Origin: Rhodovulum bhavnagarense | GTDB lineage: Bacteria > Pseudomonadota > Alphaproteobacteria > Rhodobacterales > Rhodobacteraceae | Direction of reading: 5' to 3' | NCBI RefSeq assembly: GCF_004343505.1 | Contig: NZ_SLXU01000001.1 | Location: forward strand, 1-64,000 | Length of the DNA stretch: 64,000 bases | In this document: positions 25,409 through 35,128 of the stretch, one piece after another | Layout: every line of letters starts with the position of its first letter | Numbering within the stretch: the stretch's first letter is position 1 | Made by a program: the position numbers and the translations under genes | Notes under the pieces: generated by a model | What the model saw: the letters and a program-made list of their open reading frames with translations, nothing else | Databases searched by the model: none | Told to the model about the DNA's origin: nothing

Positions 25409-26254
25409 TCAGGCCAGGCGTTGCCCGGCGCGTTCGCGCCAGGGCGGCACCAGGGATGGCGCGCCGAAGGCATAGCCCTGCATGCAGTCGATCCCTGCGG
25501 CCGCCAACCACGCGGCCTCGTGGGCCGTTTCCACGTTCTCGGCCACGGTGAACATGTCGAATTGCTGTGCGATCGAGATCAGCGCCGCGGTCAATACCTG
25601 GTTGTCGGGGCTTTCGGCGATGCCTCGGATGAACTGACCGTCGATCTTGATCAGGTCGAAATAGAATTCCCGCAAGTATCTAAAGGCGGTGTAGCCTGCG
25701 CCGAAATCGTCCAGTGCAAAGGCGATGCCGCGGCTTTGCAGATCGCGCATGAAAACCGTGACGAGGTCGGGCATCACCATGGCCGAGCTTTCGGTGATTT
25801 CGAGAATCAACCGCTCGGCGATCCGGGGGTCCTGGGCCAGGCCGGCGTTCAGCGTGGCGGTCCAGCGCGGATAACCGATCGACCGTGCCGACATGTTGAT
25901 CGACAGCCGCAGCCCCGCGGACTCCGACAGCGCGTTCAGCCCCATTTCAAGGGCCAGGCAATCCAGTTGCCGCCCCATTTCGGTGGTTTCGACCGTTTCG
26001 ATGAAATCTCGGGCCGGTATCACCCGGCCGCCGGGGTCAAGCACGCGGATCAGCCCTTCGTAAAAGGCGACCTGGCCCTGGGGGACGGCCTGGACAACCG
26101 GTTGAAAGGCGAGCACAACATCCCGCGCGTGCAGGGCGCGGCGTACCATGTCCAGCGTTTCACGGTCACGCTGGAGCAGGGCTGTAGATAGCGGGCTGTC
26201 CTGCGCCGCGTCCGGTCTGTGTCTGGGGTCGATCTTGCCTTTGGGCATGGCCAT
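25409..26254 (-). CDS. EAL-domain cyclic-di-GMP phosphodiesterase, stand-alone
   Basis: A 281-residue protein that is almost only an EAL domain, after about 45 residues with no sensor or membrane helix. The catalytic set appears complete: E66 in the EGL form of the motif, N120 in INMSA, E152 in LEITES, D182-D183 in LDDFGAGY, K203 in IKID, E239/E242 in AENVE and Q259 in MQGYAFG. It should therefore hydrolyse c-di-GMP in the cytoplasm, with input from another protein or from expression level. I chose ATG 26254 (MAMPKGK). Confidence 0.92.
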   Translation of the reverse strand: MAMPKGKIDPRHRPDAAQDSPLSTALLQRDRETLDMVRRALHARDVVLAFQPVVQAVPQGQVAFYEGLIRVLDPGGRVIPARDFIETVETTEMGRQLDCLALEMGLNALSESAGLRLSINMSARSIGYPRWTATLNAGLAQDPRIAERLILEITESSAMVMPDLVTVFMRDLQSRGIAFALDDFGAGYTAFRYLREFYFDLIKIDGQFIRGIAESPDNQVLTAALISIAQQFDMFTVAENVETAHEAAWLAAAGIDCMQGYAFGAPSLVPPWRERAGQRLA

Positions 26255-26337
26255 TCTCCGCTCCGTTCGGGACCAGATGACCGGCGCCGGGTTAAAGGGC
26301 GATGAATGGAAAAATTTGCAAGGAATTTGTTCCGCTC

Positions 26338-26871
26338 TCAGTAATAGCTCAGCGAGGAAAGTGCCACCTCGGCATGGTGGTCGCGCCCGTAGGCGGCAAT
26401 GCCAAGGCTGTTGACCCGGCCCGGCTCCGGTTGCGGCCGCTGGAAGCCGCCGGAGGGTTTGAAGGCGCTGAGGGGGATGCGGATTTCGCGCCAGTCGGCG
26501 GTGGTTTCGAACGGGGCCTGGTAGAATTGCCACGGCATCTTGATACCCGACATCCGCAGGTGGACGAAATAGCGCTGGCCGTTGCCGCGTACCCGAAGGA
26601 TCAGCCCCTCGGCCTCTGCTGGCAGCCGGATGTCGCGCCGCATCTGGATAAAGCCACCGCGATTCGCTGTGCTGACATCTCCGGTCAGTCGCAAAAAACC
26701 TGTCCCGCCCTCCTCGGCATAGGCGGACAAACCCTGAGAGACGCCGCCCATCACCCGGTCACTGAGAAAGGACCAGGCCGGGGCTGTGGTGCGGGTGATC
26801 GGGTCGAGCACGGTATCGGCCATGGACGGTCCTGCCAGAAATAGCGCCACGAGGGCGGCGGCGGCCCTCAT
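26338..26871 (-). CDS. CIA30-family (complex I intermediate-associated 30-like) protein, exported
   Basis: A 177-residue beta-rich protein with an N-terminal signal peptide (cleavage after PSMA). The conserved CIA30 stretch starts at WSFLSDRVMGGVSQG and continues with GGFIQMRRD, YFVHLRMSG and the C-terminal LGIAAYGRD. In mitochondria CIA30 assists complex I assembly. Bacterial exported members form a carbohydrate-binding-like jelly roll of unknown job. Its ATG overlaps the TlpA gene's stop. Confidence 0.82.
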   Translation of the reverse strand: MRAAAALVALFLAGPSMADTVLDPITRTTAPAWSFLSDRVMGGVSQGLSAYAEEGGTGFLRLTGDVSTANRGGFIQMRRDIRLPAEAEGLILRVRGNGQRYFVHLRMSGIKMPWQFYQAPFETTADWREIRIPLSAFKPSGGFQRPQPEPGRVNSLGIAAYGRDHHAEVALSSLSYY

Positions 26872-27428
26872 CGGGGTGTGATCAGCGCAGAGACGATCGC
26901 CTTGGCGCTGTCGCTGTCCCATTCGGCGTCGCCCTGCATCCGGGCGATTTCCCGGCCCTCGGGGTCCAGGATCACCGTGACCGGCAGGCCCATCACGCCC
27001 ATTTGCCGTGCAAGTGCGGAGTCGGGGTCGCGCAGGCGGGGCAAGTCCCTGACCCCCAGATCGTCGAACATACGCGTGACTTGCGTCATGTTCCCGCGCC
27101 CCGTGGCCACGGTCACCACCGCGAAATCCGCGCCGCCCATCTGGGCCTGCAATCGATCGAGCGATGGCATTTCGGCTCGGCAGGGCGGACACCAGGGCGC
27201 CCAGAAATTCAGCACCACCCACTTGCCCCGGTAATCCACAAGGCTTCGGGTTGCGCCCGTGGCATCGACAAGCGCGGCCTTGGGCACGGGATGCGCCTCT
27301 TCGTGGAAGGTCAGCTTTTTCATGTCGTCCTCGCGCAACGCCTCAAGTGCGGCGATATCGACGGCATGGGCGGTGTTTGCACCCAGACACAGGGCCGTGT
27401 AGAGGACGATCGACCGGACAAGACGCAT
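26868..27428 (-). CDS. TlpA-family periplasmic thiol-disulfide protein
   Basis: A 186-residue secreted thioredoxin-fold protein with a signal peptide ending at ANTAHA and the active site W79-C80-P-P-C83. The cis-Pro region is [14 protein letters not shown]. TlpA/ResA-type proteins reduce cysteines in cytochrome c or copper-site maturation. The gene is coupled to the CIA30 gene (ATGA). Its start lies only 25 bases from the divergent argH start, so the two promoters must overlap coding sequence. Confidence 0.92.
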   Translation of the reverse strand: MRLVRSIVLYTALCLGANTAHAVDIAALEALREDDMKKLTFHEEAHPVPKAALVDATGATRSLVDYRGKWVVLNFWAPWCPPCRAEMPSLDRLQAQMGGADFAVVTVATGRGNMTQVTRMFDDLGVRDLPRLRDPDSALARQMGVMGLPVTVILDPEGREIARMQGDAEWDSDSAKAIVSALITPR

Positions 27429-27453
27429 GTTTCCCTCCGAAGGGCCAGTTCTC

Positions 27454-28845
27454 ATGACCAAGGACCAATCCAACGCGATGTGGGGCGGACGGTTCGCCGC
27501 CGGACCCGATGCGATCATGGAGGCGATAAACGCCTCTATCGGGTTCGACAAGCGGCTTGCCGCCCAGGACATCGCCGGTTCGCGCGCCCACGCCGCCATG
27601 TTGGCCGCACGGGGCATCATCAGCGATACCGATGCAAAGGCGATCCGGGAAGGGCTGCTCACGGTCTTGTCAGAGATCGAGGGCGGAACATTCGCCTTTT
27701 CCACGGCTCTCGAAGACATCCACATGAACGTCGAGGCCAGGCTGAAAGAGGTCATCGGCGACCCGGCGGGCCGGCTGCACACGGCGCGGTCGCGCAACGA
27801 CCAGGTGGCGACCGATTTCCGGCTGTGGGTGCGCGACCAGATCGACGCCGCGGTGGGGGGGATCGAGGCGCTGATCCGCGCGCTGCTGGCGCAGGCCGAG
27901 GCGGGCGCAGGCTGGGTGATGCCCGGTTTCACCCACCTGCAAACGGCGCAGCCGGTAACCTGGGGCCATCACATGATGGCCTATGTCGAGATGTTCGCCC
28001 GCGACATGGGCCGGTTCGCGGACGCCCGCGTGCGGATGAACGAATGTCCCCTTGGCGCCGCGGCGCTGGCGGGCACGTCCTTTCCGATCGACCGGCACAT
28101 GACCGCCGAGGCGCTGGGCTTTGACCGGCCCATGGCCAATAGCCTTGATGCCGTGTCCGACCGCGACTTCGCGCTGGAATTCCTGGGCGCGGCTTCGATC
28201 TGCGCCATGCACCTGTCGCGTTTCGCCGAGGAACTGGTGATCTGGTCCTCGGCGCAGTTCCGGTTCGTGACTCTGAGCGACCGGTTCTCGACCGGCTCTT
28301 CCATCATGCCGCAGAAAAAGAACCCCGATGCCGCCGAACTGATCCGGGCCAAGATCGGCCGCATCTTCGGGGCCAATGTCGCGCTGATGACGGTGATGAA
28401 GGGGCTGCCGCTGGCCTATTCCAAGGACATGCAGGAGGACAAGGAGCAGGTCTTCGATGCCGCCGACAACCTGATGCTGGCGCTTGCCGCGATGGAGGGA
28501 ATGGTGCGTGACATGACCGCCAACCGTCCCGCGCTGGAGGCCGCCGCCGCCAGCGGCTTTTCCACCGCCACCGACCTTGCCGACTGGCTGGTGCGGGTGT
28601 TGGGAATGCCGTTCCGGCAAGCGCATCATGTCACTGGCACACTGGTCGCGCTGGCCGAACAAAAGGGCTGTGACCTGCCCGAGCTGTCCCTGGCAGAGAT
28701 GCAGACGGTGCATTCGGACATCCGGGTCGAGGTGTTCGACGTATTGGGTGTGCACAATTCGGTCGCGAGTCGCATAAGCTATGGCGGTACCGCGCCCGAG
28801 CAGGTGCGGGCACAGGTCGCGCGCTGGAGGGAACAACTGGGATGA
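27454..28845 (+). CDS. argH: Argininosuccinate lyase
   Basis: ArgH splits argininosuccinate into arginine and fumarate, the last step of arginine synthesis. The 463-residue protein carries [12 protein letters not shown], the conserved [15 protein letters not shown] region, and the fumarase-superfamily loop [12 protein letters not shown] (near residue 284). It is the first gene of a chain with overlapping junctions, and its stop overlaps the start of the following lipoprotein gene. Confidence 0.97.
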   Translation: MTKDQSNAMWGGRFAAGPDAIMEAINASIGFDKRLAAQDIAGSRAHAAMLAARGIISDTDAKAIREGLLTVLSEIEGGTFAFSTALEDIHMNVEARLKEVIGDPAGRLHTARSRNDQVATDFRLWVRDQIDAAVGGIEALIRALLAQAEAGAGWVMPGFTHLQTAQPVTWGHHMMAYVEMFARDMGRFADARVRMNECPLGAAALAGTSFPIDRHMTAEALGFDRPMANSLDAVSDRDFALEFLGAASICAMHLSRFAEELVIWSSAQFRFVTLSDRFSTGSSIMPQKKNPDAAELIRAKIGRIFGANVALMTVMKGLPLAYSKDMQEDKEQVFDAADNLMLALAAMEGMVRDMTANRPALEAAAASGFSTATDLADWLVRVLGMPFRQAHHVTGTLVALAEQKGCDLPELSLAEMQTVHSDIRVEVFDVLGVHNSVASRISYGGTAPEQVRAQVARWREQLG

Positions 28846-29120
28846 AACCGCTTGCCGCTCTCGGCTTTTTGGCGCTGGCCGCATGTGGCACGGCGCATGG
28901 CTCGGCCCAGGTTGCGCCTGCGGCTGCGCGGGCAGAGGTTGGCGCGGGCGCGGTGACGCTTGCGGGCGGTAGTTCGGGTGCCTCGGCGGCGGTCCGCGTG
29001 ATCGACGCTCCGGCCGCCGATCTGAGGCTGGGTACGAACGGGGCCGCGATCAGCCTCGCCCCGGAGGGGGGGCCGGTTCGGCTGGTTCTCGGTAGCGGGG
29101 GGCTTGGCATTGGGTTCTAG
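28842..29120 (+). CDS. Small lipoprotein after argH
   Basis: A 92-residue product with signal peptide and lipobox (GFLALAAC). The mature chain is very rich in alanine and glycine, with an apparent run of short beta strands ([21 protein letters not shown] and following). No family is recognised. It is translationally coupled to argH (ATGA) and overlaps the next tiny lipoprotein. Confidence 0.75.
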   Translation: MKPLAALGFLALAACGTAHGSAQVAPAAARAEVGAGAVTLAGGSSGASAAVRVIDAPAADLRLGTNGAAISLAPEGGPVRLVLGSGGLGIGF

Positions 29121-29262
29121 GCGAACGACCGCCCGCGCCGTGCTGTTGTCATTGCTTGTTGCACTGGCGGGATGCGGGGCAGATGGCTTGCCGGAAAGGC
29201 CGCAGGGCGCGCTGAGCGTTTCGGGCAGTGTCGAGTTCGGGATCGAGGGAGGAAACCGCTGA
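29110..29262 (+). CDS. Tiny second lipoprotein between argH and lysA
   Basis: A 50-codon frame starting at TTG 29110 (or 40 codons from GTG 29140) with a textbook lipobox in LLVALAGC, then a short tail ADGLPERPQGALSV ending in GIEGGNR. It overlaps the end of the preceding lipoprotein gene, and its stop overlaps the DUF2834 start (TGATG). Both overlaps and the lipobox argue that it is real. Small lipoproteins between argH and lysA are often missed by gene callers. Function unknown. Confidence 0.65.
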   Translation: MGSRRTTARAVLLSLLVALAGCGADGLPERPQGALSVSGSVEFGIEGGNR

Positions 29263-29579
29263 TGTCGCCTTTGCGCCGCATCTACCTGGGCCTTGCCATA
29301 TGGGGGGCCATTCATCCGATGTATTATTTCATGAAATGGCTTGTCGCCAATGACTGGGACTGGGGCGGCATGATCGACGCGTGGTATGTCAATGACAGTG
29401 CCACCGGCCTGACCTGGGACCTGACCATCGCGGCGATCACCCTGACTGTCTGGATCGTGGCCGAAACCTGGGTCCGCAAGAACTGGCTGGCGCTCTTGGC
29501 GATCCCGGCAACCTTCGGGATCGGTCTGTCCTGCGGCCTGCCGCTTTACCTGTTCCTTCGCACGCGTCCGGCCGCCTGA
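29262..29579 (+). CDS. DUF2834-family membrane protein
   Basis: A 105-residue protein with three hydrophobic helices (RRIYLGLAIWGAIHP, WDLTIAAITLTVWIVAE and WLALLAIPATFGIGLSCGLPLYLF), matching the DUF2834 pattern of aromatic-rich inner-membrane proteins. The start overlaps the tiny lipoprotein and the stop overlaps lysA (TGATG), so it belongs to the argH-lysA transcript. A GAGGGAGGAAA ribosome-binding site precedes it. Confidence 0.82.
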   Translation: MSPLRRIYLGLAIWGAIHPMYYFMKWLVANDWDWGGMIDAWYVNDSATGLTWDLTIAAITLTVWIVAETWVRKNWLALLAIPATFGIGLSCGLPLYLFLRTRPAA

Positions 29580-30847
29580 TGGATCATTTCCTGTATCGCA
29601 ACGGCATCCTTCATGCCGAGGACGTTCCCCTGCCCGAGATCGCGGCCGAGGTCGGAACGCCCTTCTACTGCTACTCGGTCGCCACGCTGACCCGCCATTT
29701 CCGCCTGTTCGACGAGGCGCTGGCAGGCACCGATCACCTGGTCTGCTACGCGGTCAAGGCGAACTCCAACCAGGCGATCCTGAAGTTGATGGGCGATCTG
29801 GGCGCGGGCGTCGACGTGGTTTCGGGCGGGGAATACCGCCGGGCGCGGGCCGCCGGCATCCCGGGCGAGCGGGTGGTGTTTTCCGGCGTCGGCAAGACAC
29901 AGGACGAGATGCGGCTGGCGCTGGAGGGCGGCATCCGACAGTTCAACGTCGAATCGGAACCCGAGATGGCCGCGCTGAACGAGGTGGCCCTGTCGCTGGG
30001 CGTCGTGGCGCCGATTGCCGTGCGGGTGAACCCCGATGTCGATGCCCAGACCCATGAAAAGATCGCCACCGGCAAATCGGAAAACAAGTTCGGCATCCCC
30101 ATCGCGCGTGCGCGCGAGGTCTATGCCCGCGCCGCAACCCTGACGGGGCTGCGCGTTGTCGGCATCGACGTTCATATCGGTAGCCAGCTGACCGCGCTGG
30201 AACCTTTCGAGGCGGCCTATACCAAGCTGGGCGAACTGGCGCGCGTGCTGCGGGCCGACGGGCATGATATCCGTCGGCTGGACCTCGGCGGCGGGCTGGG
30301 TATTCCCTATGACCAGCGCTCGAATGCGCGTCCGCCCCTGCCGGTGGAATATGGCCACATGATCCGGCGCGTGCTGGGCGATCTGGGCTGCGAGATCGAG
30401 ATAGAGCCGGGCCGCCTGATCGCGGGCAATGCCGGTATCCTGGTCAGCAGGGTGATCTACGTGAAAGAGGGCGAGGGGCGCAATTTCCTGATCCTCGACG
30501 CGGCGATGAACGACCTGGTGCGCCCGGCGATGTATGCCGCCCATCACGATATCGTCCCGCTGGTCCAGCCCGCGCCAGAAACCCCTGAAACCCCCTTCGA
30601 TATTGTCGGCCCGGTCTGCGAAACCGGCGATACCTTTGCCAAAAGCCGGATGATGCCGCCCGTGGGCGCGGGCGATCTGGTCGCTTTCCGATCGGCCGGG
30701 GCCTATGGCGCAGTGATGGCATCGGAGTATAACACCAGGCCGCTGGTGCCCGAGGTGCTGGTCAGCGGCGATCACGTCGCCGTCATCCGCGGCAGGCCTT
30801 CCTTTGACGAGATCATAAACCGAGATACCATTCCCGAATGGCTGTGA
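29579..30847 (+). CDS. lysA: Diaminopimelate decarboxylase
   Basis: LysA decarboxylates meso-diaminopimelate to lysine. The 422-residue PLP enzyme has the lysine at K60 in CYAVKANSN, the PLP-phosphate loop DLGGGLGIPY, EPGRLIAGNAG, and the catalytic cysteine in CETGDTFAK. It is coupled to the DUF2834 gene. The TIGR02302 gene begins 37 bases downstream. Confidence 0.97.
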   Translation: MDHFLYRNGILHAEDVPLPEIAAEVGTPFYCYSVATLTRHFRLFDEALAGTDHLVCYAVKANSNQAILKLMGDLGAGVDVVSGGEYRRARAAGIPGERVVFSGVGKTQDEMRLALEGGIRQFNVESEPEMAALNEVALSLGVVAPIAVRVNPDVDAQTHEKIATGKSENKFGIPIARAREVYARAATLTGLRVVGIDVHIGSQLTALEPFEAAYTKLGELARVLRADGHDIRRLDLGGGLGIPYDQRSNARPPLPVEYGHMIRRVLGDLGCEIEIEPGRLIAGNAGILVSRVIYVKEGEGRNFLILDAAMNDLVRPAMYAAHHDIVPLVQPAPETPETPFDIVGPVCETGDTFAKSRMMPPVGAGDLVAFRSAGAYGAVMASEYNTRPLVPEVLVSGDHVAVIRGRPSFDEIINRDTIPEWL

Positions 30848-30884
30848 CGGGCAAGCCGCCCGTCCCGCCCACGGGAACGGGAGC

Positions 30885-33488
30885 ATGACCGACACCACGC
30901 CGACGCGCGACGCCGCCCTGAAGGCGCTGCGATGGCCGCTTGGGCTGACGCGGGCGGGCATGGTGGCCGAGCGCCTGACGCAAGCTTTCTGGCCGCTCGC
31001 GAGCATCGTTCTGGGGCTGTGCGCGGCGGCGTTCCTGGGGTTGCACGAGCAGGTATCGGCCGGTGCGCGTTGGGGCATTCTGGCTGTTGCGGGCCTTGGG
31101 TTGCTATGGGCGCTTGCCCATGGGCTGCGCGTCTTTCGCTTGCCCGGGCGGGCCGAGGCGCGGGATCGGCTGGACCGCACCTTGCCCGGCCGTCCCATTG
31201 CCGCGCTGTCGGATCGACAGGTTATCGGGGCTGCCGATCCGGCCTCGCAGGCGGTCTGGCGCGCGCATCTGTCCCGCATGGCCGACCGGGCCCGCGCCGC
31301 GCGCGCGGTCGGGCCAGATCTGCGTGTTTCGGAGCGCGATCCTTATGCGTTGCGCTATGTTGCCCTTACCTTTTTCGTCGTGGCGCTGGTCTTTGGCTCG
31401 GTCTGGCGCGTGGCCACGGTTGGACAGATGGCAGGCCCGGGTGCTGCGCTTGCCACGGGCCCATCATGGGAGGGCTGGGTGGAACCGCCCGCCTACACCG
31501 CCAAACCGGCCCTCTATCTGAACGACATCACCGGCCCGACCCTGACCGTGCCCGAGGGCAGCCGGGTGACCCTGCGCCTTTATGGCGAGGTCGGCGTGCT
31601 GGATCTGCGCGAAACCGTGTCGGCCCGCGATCCCGATGCGCCGCCGCCCGAGGGTGCGGTTGCGATGGCGCAAAGCTTTGACGTGACGCGCCCCGGCGAG
31701 TTGGCCATCGACGGGCCCGGCGGGCGCAGCTGGCAGGTGGTCCTGATCCCCGACACCGCGCCCCGCATCGCGCTGGACGGTCCGCTGCGGGTCGAGGCCA
31801 ATGGCGAGATGGGCCAACCCTTTGCCGCGCGCGACGATTATGGCGTGGTTGGCGGGCGCGCGACCTTCCGGCTGGATCTGGATGCGGTTGCGCGCGACCA
31901 CGGTCTGGCCGCCGCGCCCGACCCGCGTGAGGCGCTGGTGCTGGACCTGCCGATGACGATCACCGGCGACCGGCGCGATTTCTCCGAAACCCTGGTGGAA
32001 AACCTGTCGCAGCATCCCTGGGCGGGCCTGCCGGTGACGCTGGTGCTGGAGGCCGAGGATGCGCAGGGCCAGACCGGCCAGAGCGCTGCCGAAGAGATGC
32101 GCCTGCCGGGGCGGCGTTTCTTCGATCCGCTGGCCAAGGCGATCGTGGAACAGCGCCGCGACCTGCTGTGGGCGCGCGACAACGGGCGCCGTGTGGCGCA
32201 GGTCCTGCGCGCGATCAGCACCGATCCGGGCGATCTGTTCCGCGACGAGGGCGCCTATCTGCAATTGCGCGTCGCCATCCGCCGGCTGGAGGCGGGCGTG
32301 GCGGATGGGCTGACCGCCGAGACGCAGAAGGAGATCGCGCAGGCGCTGTGGGACATCGCCCTGCTGATCGAGGAGGGCGACCTGTCGGATGCCGCCGAAC
32401 GGCTGCGCCGCGCCCAGGAACGGCTGGCCGAGGCGATGCGCAACGGGGCCACCCAGGAAGAAATCGCCGAGCTGATGCAGGAATTGCGCGAGGCGATGCA
32501 GGACTACATGCGCCAGCTGGCCCAGCAGCAGCAACAGGACGGCCAGCAGCAGGCGCAGAACCAGGAGGACATGCAGGAGATCACCGGCGACCAGCTGCAA
32601 CAGATGCTGGACCGGTTGCAGCAATTGATGGAAGAAGGTCGGATGGCCGAGGCGCAGCAGCTTTTACAGATGCTGCAACAGATGATGGAAAACATGCAGG
32701 TCACCCAAGGCCAGGGCGGACAGCAAAGCCCCGGCCAGCAGGCGATGGAAGGGCTGGCCGAAACCCTGCGCGACCAGCAGGGGCTGAGCGACGAGTCGTT
32801 CCAGCGCCTGCAGGATCAGTTCAATCCGGGACAGCAGGGGCAACAAGGCCAACAAGGGCAGCAGGGACAACAGGGCCAGCAAGGTCAGGGTCAGCAGGGC
32901 CAGGGCCAACAGGGCCAGCAATTCGGTCAGGGACAGGGTCAGGGCGACGGTCAACAGCCTGGCGCCGGCGGCCGCCCCGACGATCTGGGCCAGGAACTGG
33001 CCGATCGCCAGCGCGCCCTGCGCCGCGAGCTGGAGCGCCAGCAGCAGGGTCTGCCCGGCCTTGGCAATTCCCCCGAGGGCGAGGCCGCGCGCGAGGCGCT
33101 GGACCGTGCCGGCCGCGCCATGGGCGAAGCCGAGGAATCGCTGCGTGAGGACGATCTGGCCGGCGCGCTGGACGACCAGGCCGAGGCGATGGAGGCCCTG
33201 CGCGAGGGGCTGCGCAACCTGGGCGAGGCGCTGGCCCAGAACCAGCAGCAACAGAACCAGCAGGGCCAGAACATGGGCCGCGCCGATGGCGGTGGCGACC
33301 GCCGCGACCCGTTGGGCCGCGAGCGCGGCAATGTCGGGCGGCTGGGCACGGATGATCAGTTGTTGCAGGGCGAGGACGTCTATCGCCGGGCTGGTGACCT
33401 TCTGGACGAGATCCGACGCCGGTCTGGTGAACAGGACCGTCCCGAGATCGAACTTGATTACCTGCGCCGCCTTCTCGACCGGTTCTGA
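30885..33488 (+). CDS. TIGR02302 (DUF4175) membrane protein with a glutamine/glycine repeat tract
   Basis: An 867-residue protein with two N-terminal transmembrane helices (about 33-50 and 60-80) and a third near 160-180. A large beta-rich extracytoplasmic region (about 190-400) follows. The C-terminal half is helical and rich in glutamine, including a (QQG)n tract at about 651-690. These features match TIGR02302, a family of alphaproteobacterial proteins of unknown function regularly found beside lysA. A role in the envelope is likely but untested. Confidence 0.92.
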   Translation: MTDTTPTRDAALKALRWPLGLTRAGMVAERLTQAFWPLASIVLGLCAAAFLGLHEQVSAGARWGILAVAGLGLLWALAHGLRVFRLPGRAEARDRLDRTLPGRPIAALSDRQVIGAADPASQAVWRAHLSRMADRARAARAVGPDLRVSERDPYALRYVALTFFVVALVFGSVWRVATVGQMAGPGAALATGPSWEGWVEPPAYTAKPALYLNDITGPTLTVPEGSRVTLRLYGEVGVLDLRETVSARDPDAPPPEGAVAMAQSFDVTRPGELAIDGPGGRSWQVVLIPDTAPRIALDGPLRVEANGEMGQPFAARDDYGVVGGRATFRLDLDAVARDHGLAAAPDPREALVLDLPMTITGDRRDFSETLVENLSQHPWAGLPVTLVLEAEDAQGQTGQSAAEEMRLPGRRFFDPLAKAIVEQRRDLLWARDNGRRVAQVLRAISTDPGDLFRDEGAYLQLRVAIRRLEAGVADGLTAETQKEIAQALWDIALLIEEGDLSDAAERLRRAQERLAEAMRNGATQEEIAELMQELREAMQDYMRQLAQQQQQDGQQQAQNQEDMQEITGDQLQQMLDRLQQLMEEGRMAEAQQLLQMLQQMMENMQVTQGQGGQQSPGQQAMEGLAETLRDQQGLSDESFQRLQDQFNPGQQGQQGQQGQQGQQGQQGQGQQGQGQQGQQFGQGQGQGDGQQPGAGGRPDDLGQELADRQRALRRELERQQQGLPGLGNSPEGEAAREALDRAGRAMGEAEESLREDDLAGALDDQAEAMEALREGLRNLGEALAQNQQQQNQQGQNMGRADGGGDRRDPLGRERGNVGRLGTDDQLLQGEDVYRRAGDLLDEIRRRSGEQDRPEIELDYLRRLLDRF
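32831..32962 (+). repeat. Imperfect trinucleotide-based tandem repeat coding (QQG)n
   Basis: CAGCAGGGG-type 9-mers (CAACAAGGC, CAGCAGGGA, CAACAGGGC and variants) repeat through this part of the TIGR02302 gene. Codon choice varies between CAG/CAA and GGC/GGT/GGG/GGA, so the peptide repeat is kept while the DNA repeat is broken up. That points to selection at the protein level. Confidence 0.8.
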
Positions 33489-33500
33489 CCCGATCAGGGA

Positions 33501-34289
33501 TCAGCCGCCCAGGCCGTTCAACTTGTCGGTCAGCACCTGCATCGCGCCGGGTATCGCGGTATTGGCCCAGATCCTCCAGGCGTCGACCGCGGCGACATAG
33601 CCTTGCATTGCCTCGCCCAGAACGGGGTGGATGCCGCCGATCGACGGCGCAAAGGCGTAAAGCCCCACCAGCATCGCCGCAACCATCACCACGATTGCAA
33701 ATCCGCGGCGAAATCCGCGCCTCGCGGCCATGTCCTCCGGTTCTTCTTCGGCGCGCGGGGCGGCCTTGCGAGCGGTGGCCGGATCGAGGGTCGAATTGAT
33801 CTGTTCTATATCCGGGAGCAGGTCGCGCCGCGCGCCCGCGGGTTCCTTGACATCTTCGGGGGCGACACCGCGCAGGCGCGCGATCCGTTCCTGTTGCCGC
33901 GAAAGATCGGCGCCGGCGGGTTCAAGGCCTAGCTCTGGCTGGCTTTCGACCGGATCGGCGGTGCCGGCGGCCGCGCGCGCGCGGTGCTCCAGCTCTGCTT
34001 CCTGTCGCAGTATATCGGCCAGCGCGGGGTCCAGCTCGCGCCGTTGCGGTGCGGGGGCTGGGTTTTCGTGTGCGGCGAGAGTTTCCTCGGTGGGCGGGTC
34101 ATCGGAACTCTTTGCGGCTGCCATGGCGGCCTCAAGAGGGTCGGCCGGCCCCGCGTCGTCGAGTGCGCCGCCGGGCTGTTCGAACCAGGTCTGGCCGCAA
34201 TTGGAACATTGCACGTCGCGCCCCTCGGGGGGGATGACCGCGTCATCCACCTCGTACTGGGCGTCACAGTTTGGACAGGTCAGTCGCAT
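33501..34289 (-). CDS. MJ0042-type zinc-ribbon membrane protein
   Basis: From MRLTCPNC, the protein starts with a zinc ribbon whose ligands are C5, C8, C28 and C31 (CPNC...CSNC), the MJ0042 finger-like domain. A long acidic/alanine linker follows, then one transmembrane helix (GFAIVVMVAAMLVGLYAFAP) near residue 215 and a short periplasmic tail. Total length is 262 residues. It is divergent from ftsE, a neighbourhood seen widely in Rhodobacteraceae, and may serve division or envelope control. Confidence 0.88.
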   Translation of the reverse strand: MRLTCPNCDAQYEVDDAVIPPEGRDVQCSNCGQTWFEQPGGALDDAGPADPLEAAMAAAKSSDDPPTEETLAAHENPAPAPQRRELDPALADILRQEAELEHRARAAAGTADPVESQPELGLEPAGADLSRQQERIARLRGVAPEDVKEPAGARRDLLPDIEQINSTLDPATARKAAPRAEEEPEDMAARRGFRRGFAIVVMVAAMLVGLYAFAPSIGGIHPVLGEAMQGYVAAVDAWRIWANTAIPGAMQVLTDKLNGLGG

Positions 34290-34450
34290 CACGTTCCTCG
34301 CCCGATCCTCCACCTGGCCGTGCCGCGGCCTGTTTTGCGCGCCATGTTGTAACACCCGGAGGCAGAATTCAAAGACTTTGAGGACGCATGCGATTGAAAC
34401 CGGTGCGGGGCTCGGGCATTACAAGAGCCGGCACAAAGGCGGAGCGTGGC

Positions 34451-35128
34451 GTGATCGAGCTGGACAACGTGTCCCACAGCTATGGCGACGGCGATCTTCT
34501 GTCGAACGTGTCGCTGACGCTGGCGCCGGGCGCCTTTCATTTCCTCACCGGCCCGTCCGGGGCTGGCAAGACCACGTTTCTGAAAATCTGCTATGCCGAG
34601 CTTTTGCCCAGCGCGGGCGGGGTGCGGTTGTTCGGGGGCGACCTGCGCAGGATGGATCGCGATCAGGTTGCGCGCACCCGGCGCCGTATCGGGGTCGTGC
34701 ATCAGGATTGCCGGTTTCTCGACCATTTGCCGCTGATTGACAACATCGCGCTGCCGCTGCTGGCCGCGGGACTCGACCCGGTCTCGGAGAGGGATAACAT
34801 CGACGAGCTTTTGAACTGGGTCGGCCTGCGCGCCCGTGCCGGTGCCCTGCCGCCCGAGTTGTCGGGCGGCGAACGTCAGCGTGCCGCGCTGGCACGTGCG
34901 GTGATCATGGCCCCCGATGTCATCCTTGCCGATGAACCGACGGGTAACGTGGATTGGGACATGTCCCTTCGCATCCTGCAATTACTCATCGAACTGAACC
35001 GGATGGGAAAGACGATCCTGATCGCCACCCATGACCTGCACCTGATCCGTTCCGCCAAGCCCCTGGTCGCGGCGCGGGTGTTGCGTATAAAGGACCGCCA
35101 GTTGCACCTCGCCGGGGCCGACCTGTGA
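34451..35128 (+). CDS. ftsE: Cell-division ATP-binding protein FtsE
   Basis: FtsE is the ATPase that, with FtsX, activates septal peptidoglycan hydrolases. From GTG 34451 (VIELDNVSHSYG, with GGAG 6 bases upstream) it has 225 residues. These include Walker A GPSGAGKT (34-41), the LSGGE signature, Walker B VILADEPTGN and the switch histidine in ATHDLHL. Upstream in-frame ATGs give a leader unlike the family. The stop overlaps ftsX (GTGA). Confidence 0.93.
   Translation: MIELDNVSHSYGDGDLLSNVSLTLAPGAFHFLTGPSGAGKTTFLKICYAELLPSAGGVRLFGGDLRRMDRDQVARTRRRIGVVHQDCRFLDHLPLIDNIALPLLAAGLDPVSERDNIDELLNWVGLRARAGALPPELSGGERQRAALARAVIMAPDVILADEPTGNVDWDMSLRILQLLIELNRMGKTILIATHDLHLIRSAKPLVAARVLRIKDRQLHLAGADL

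Noticed and set aside
32831-32962. Repeat tract considered as a CRISPR array or minisatellite
   Set aside because: Units are in frame, vary by synonymous codons and encode (QQG)n inside a long gene; there are no spacers.
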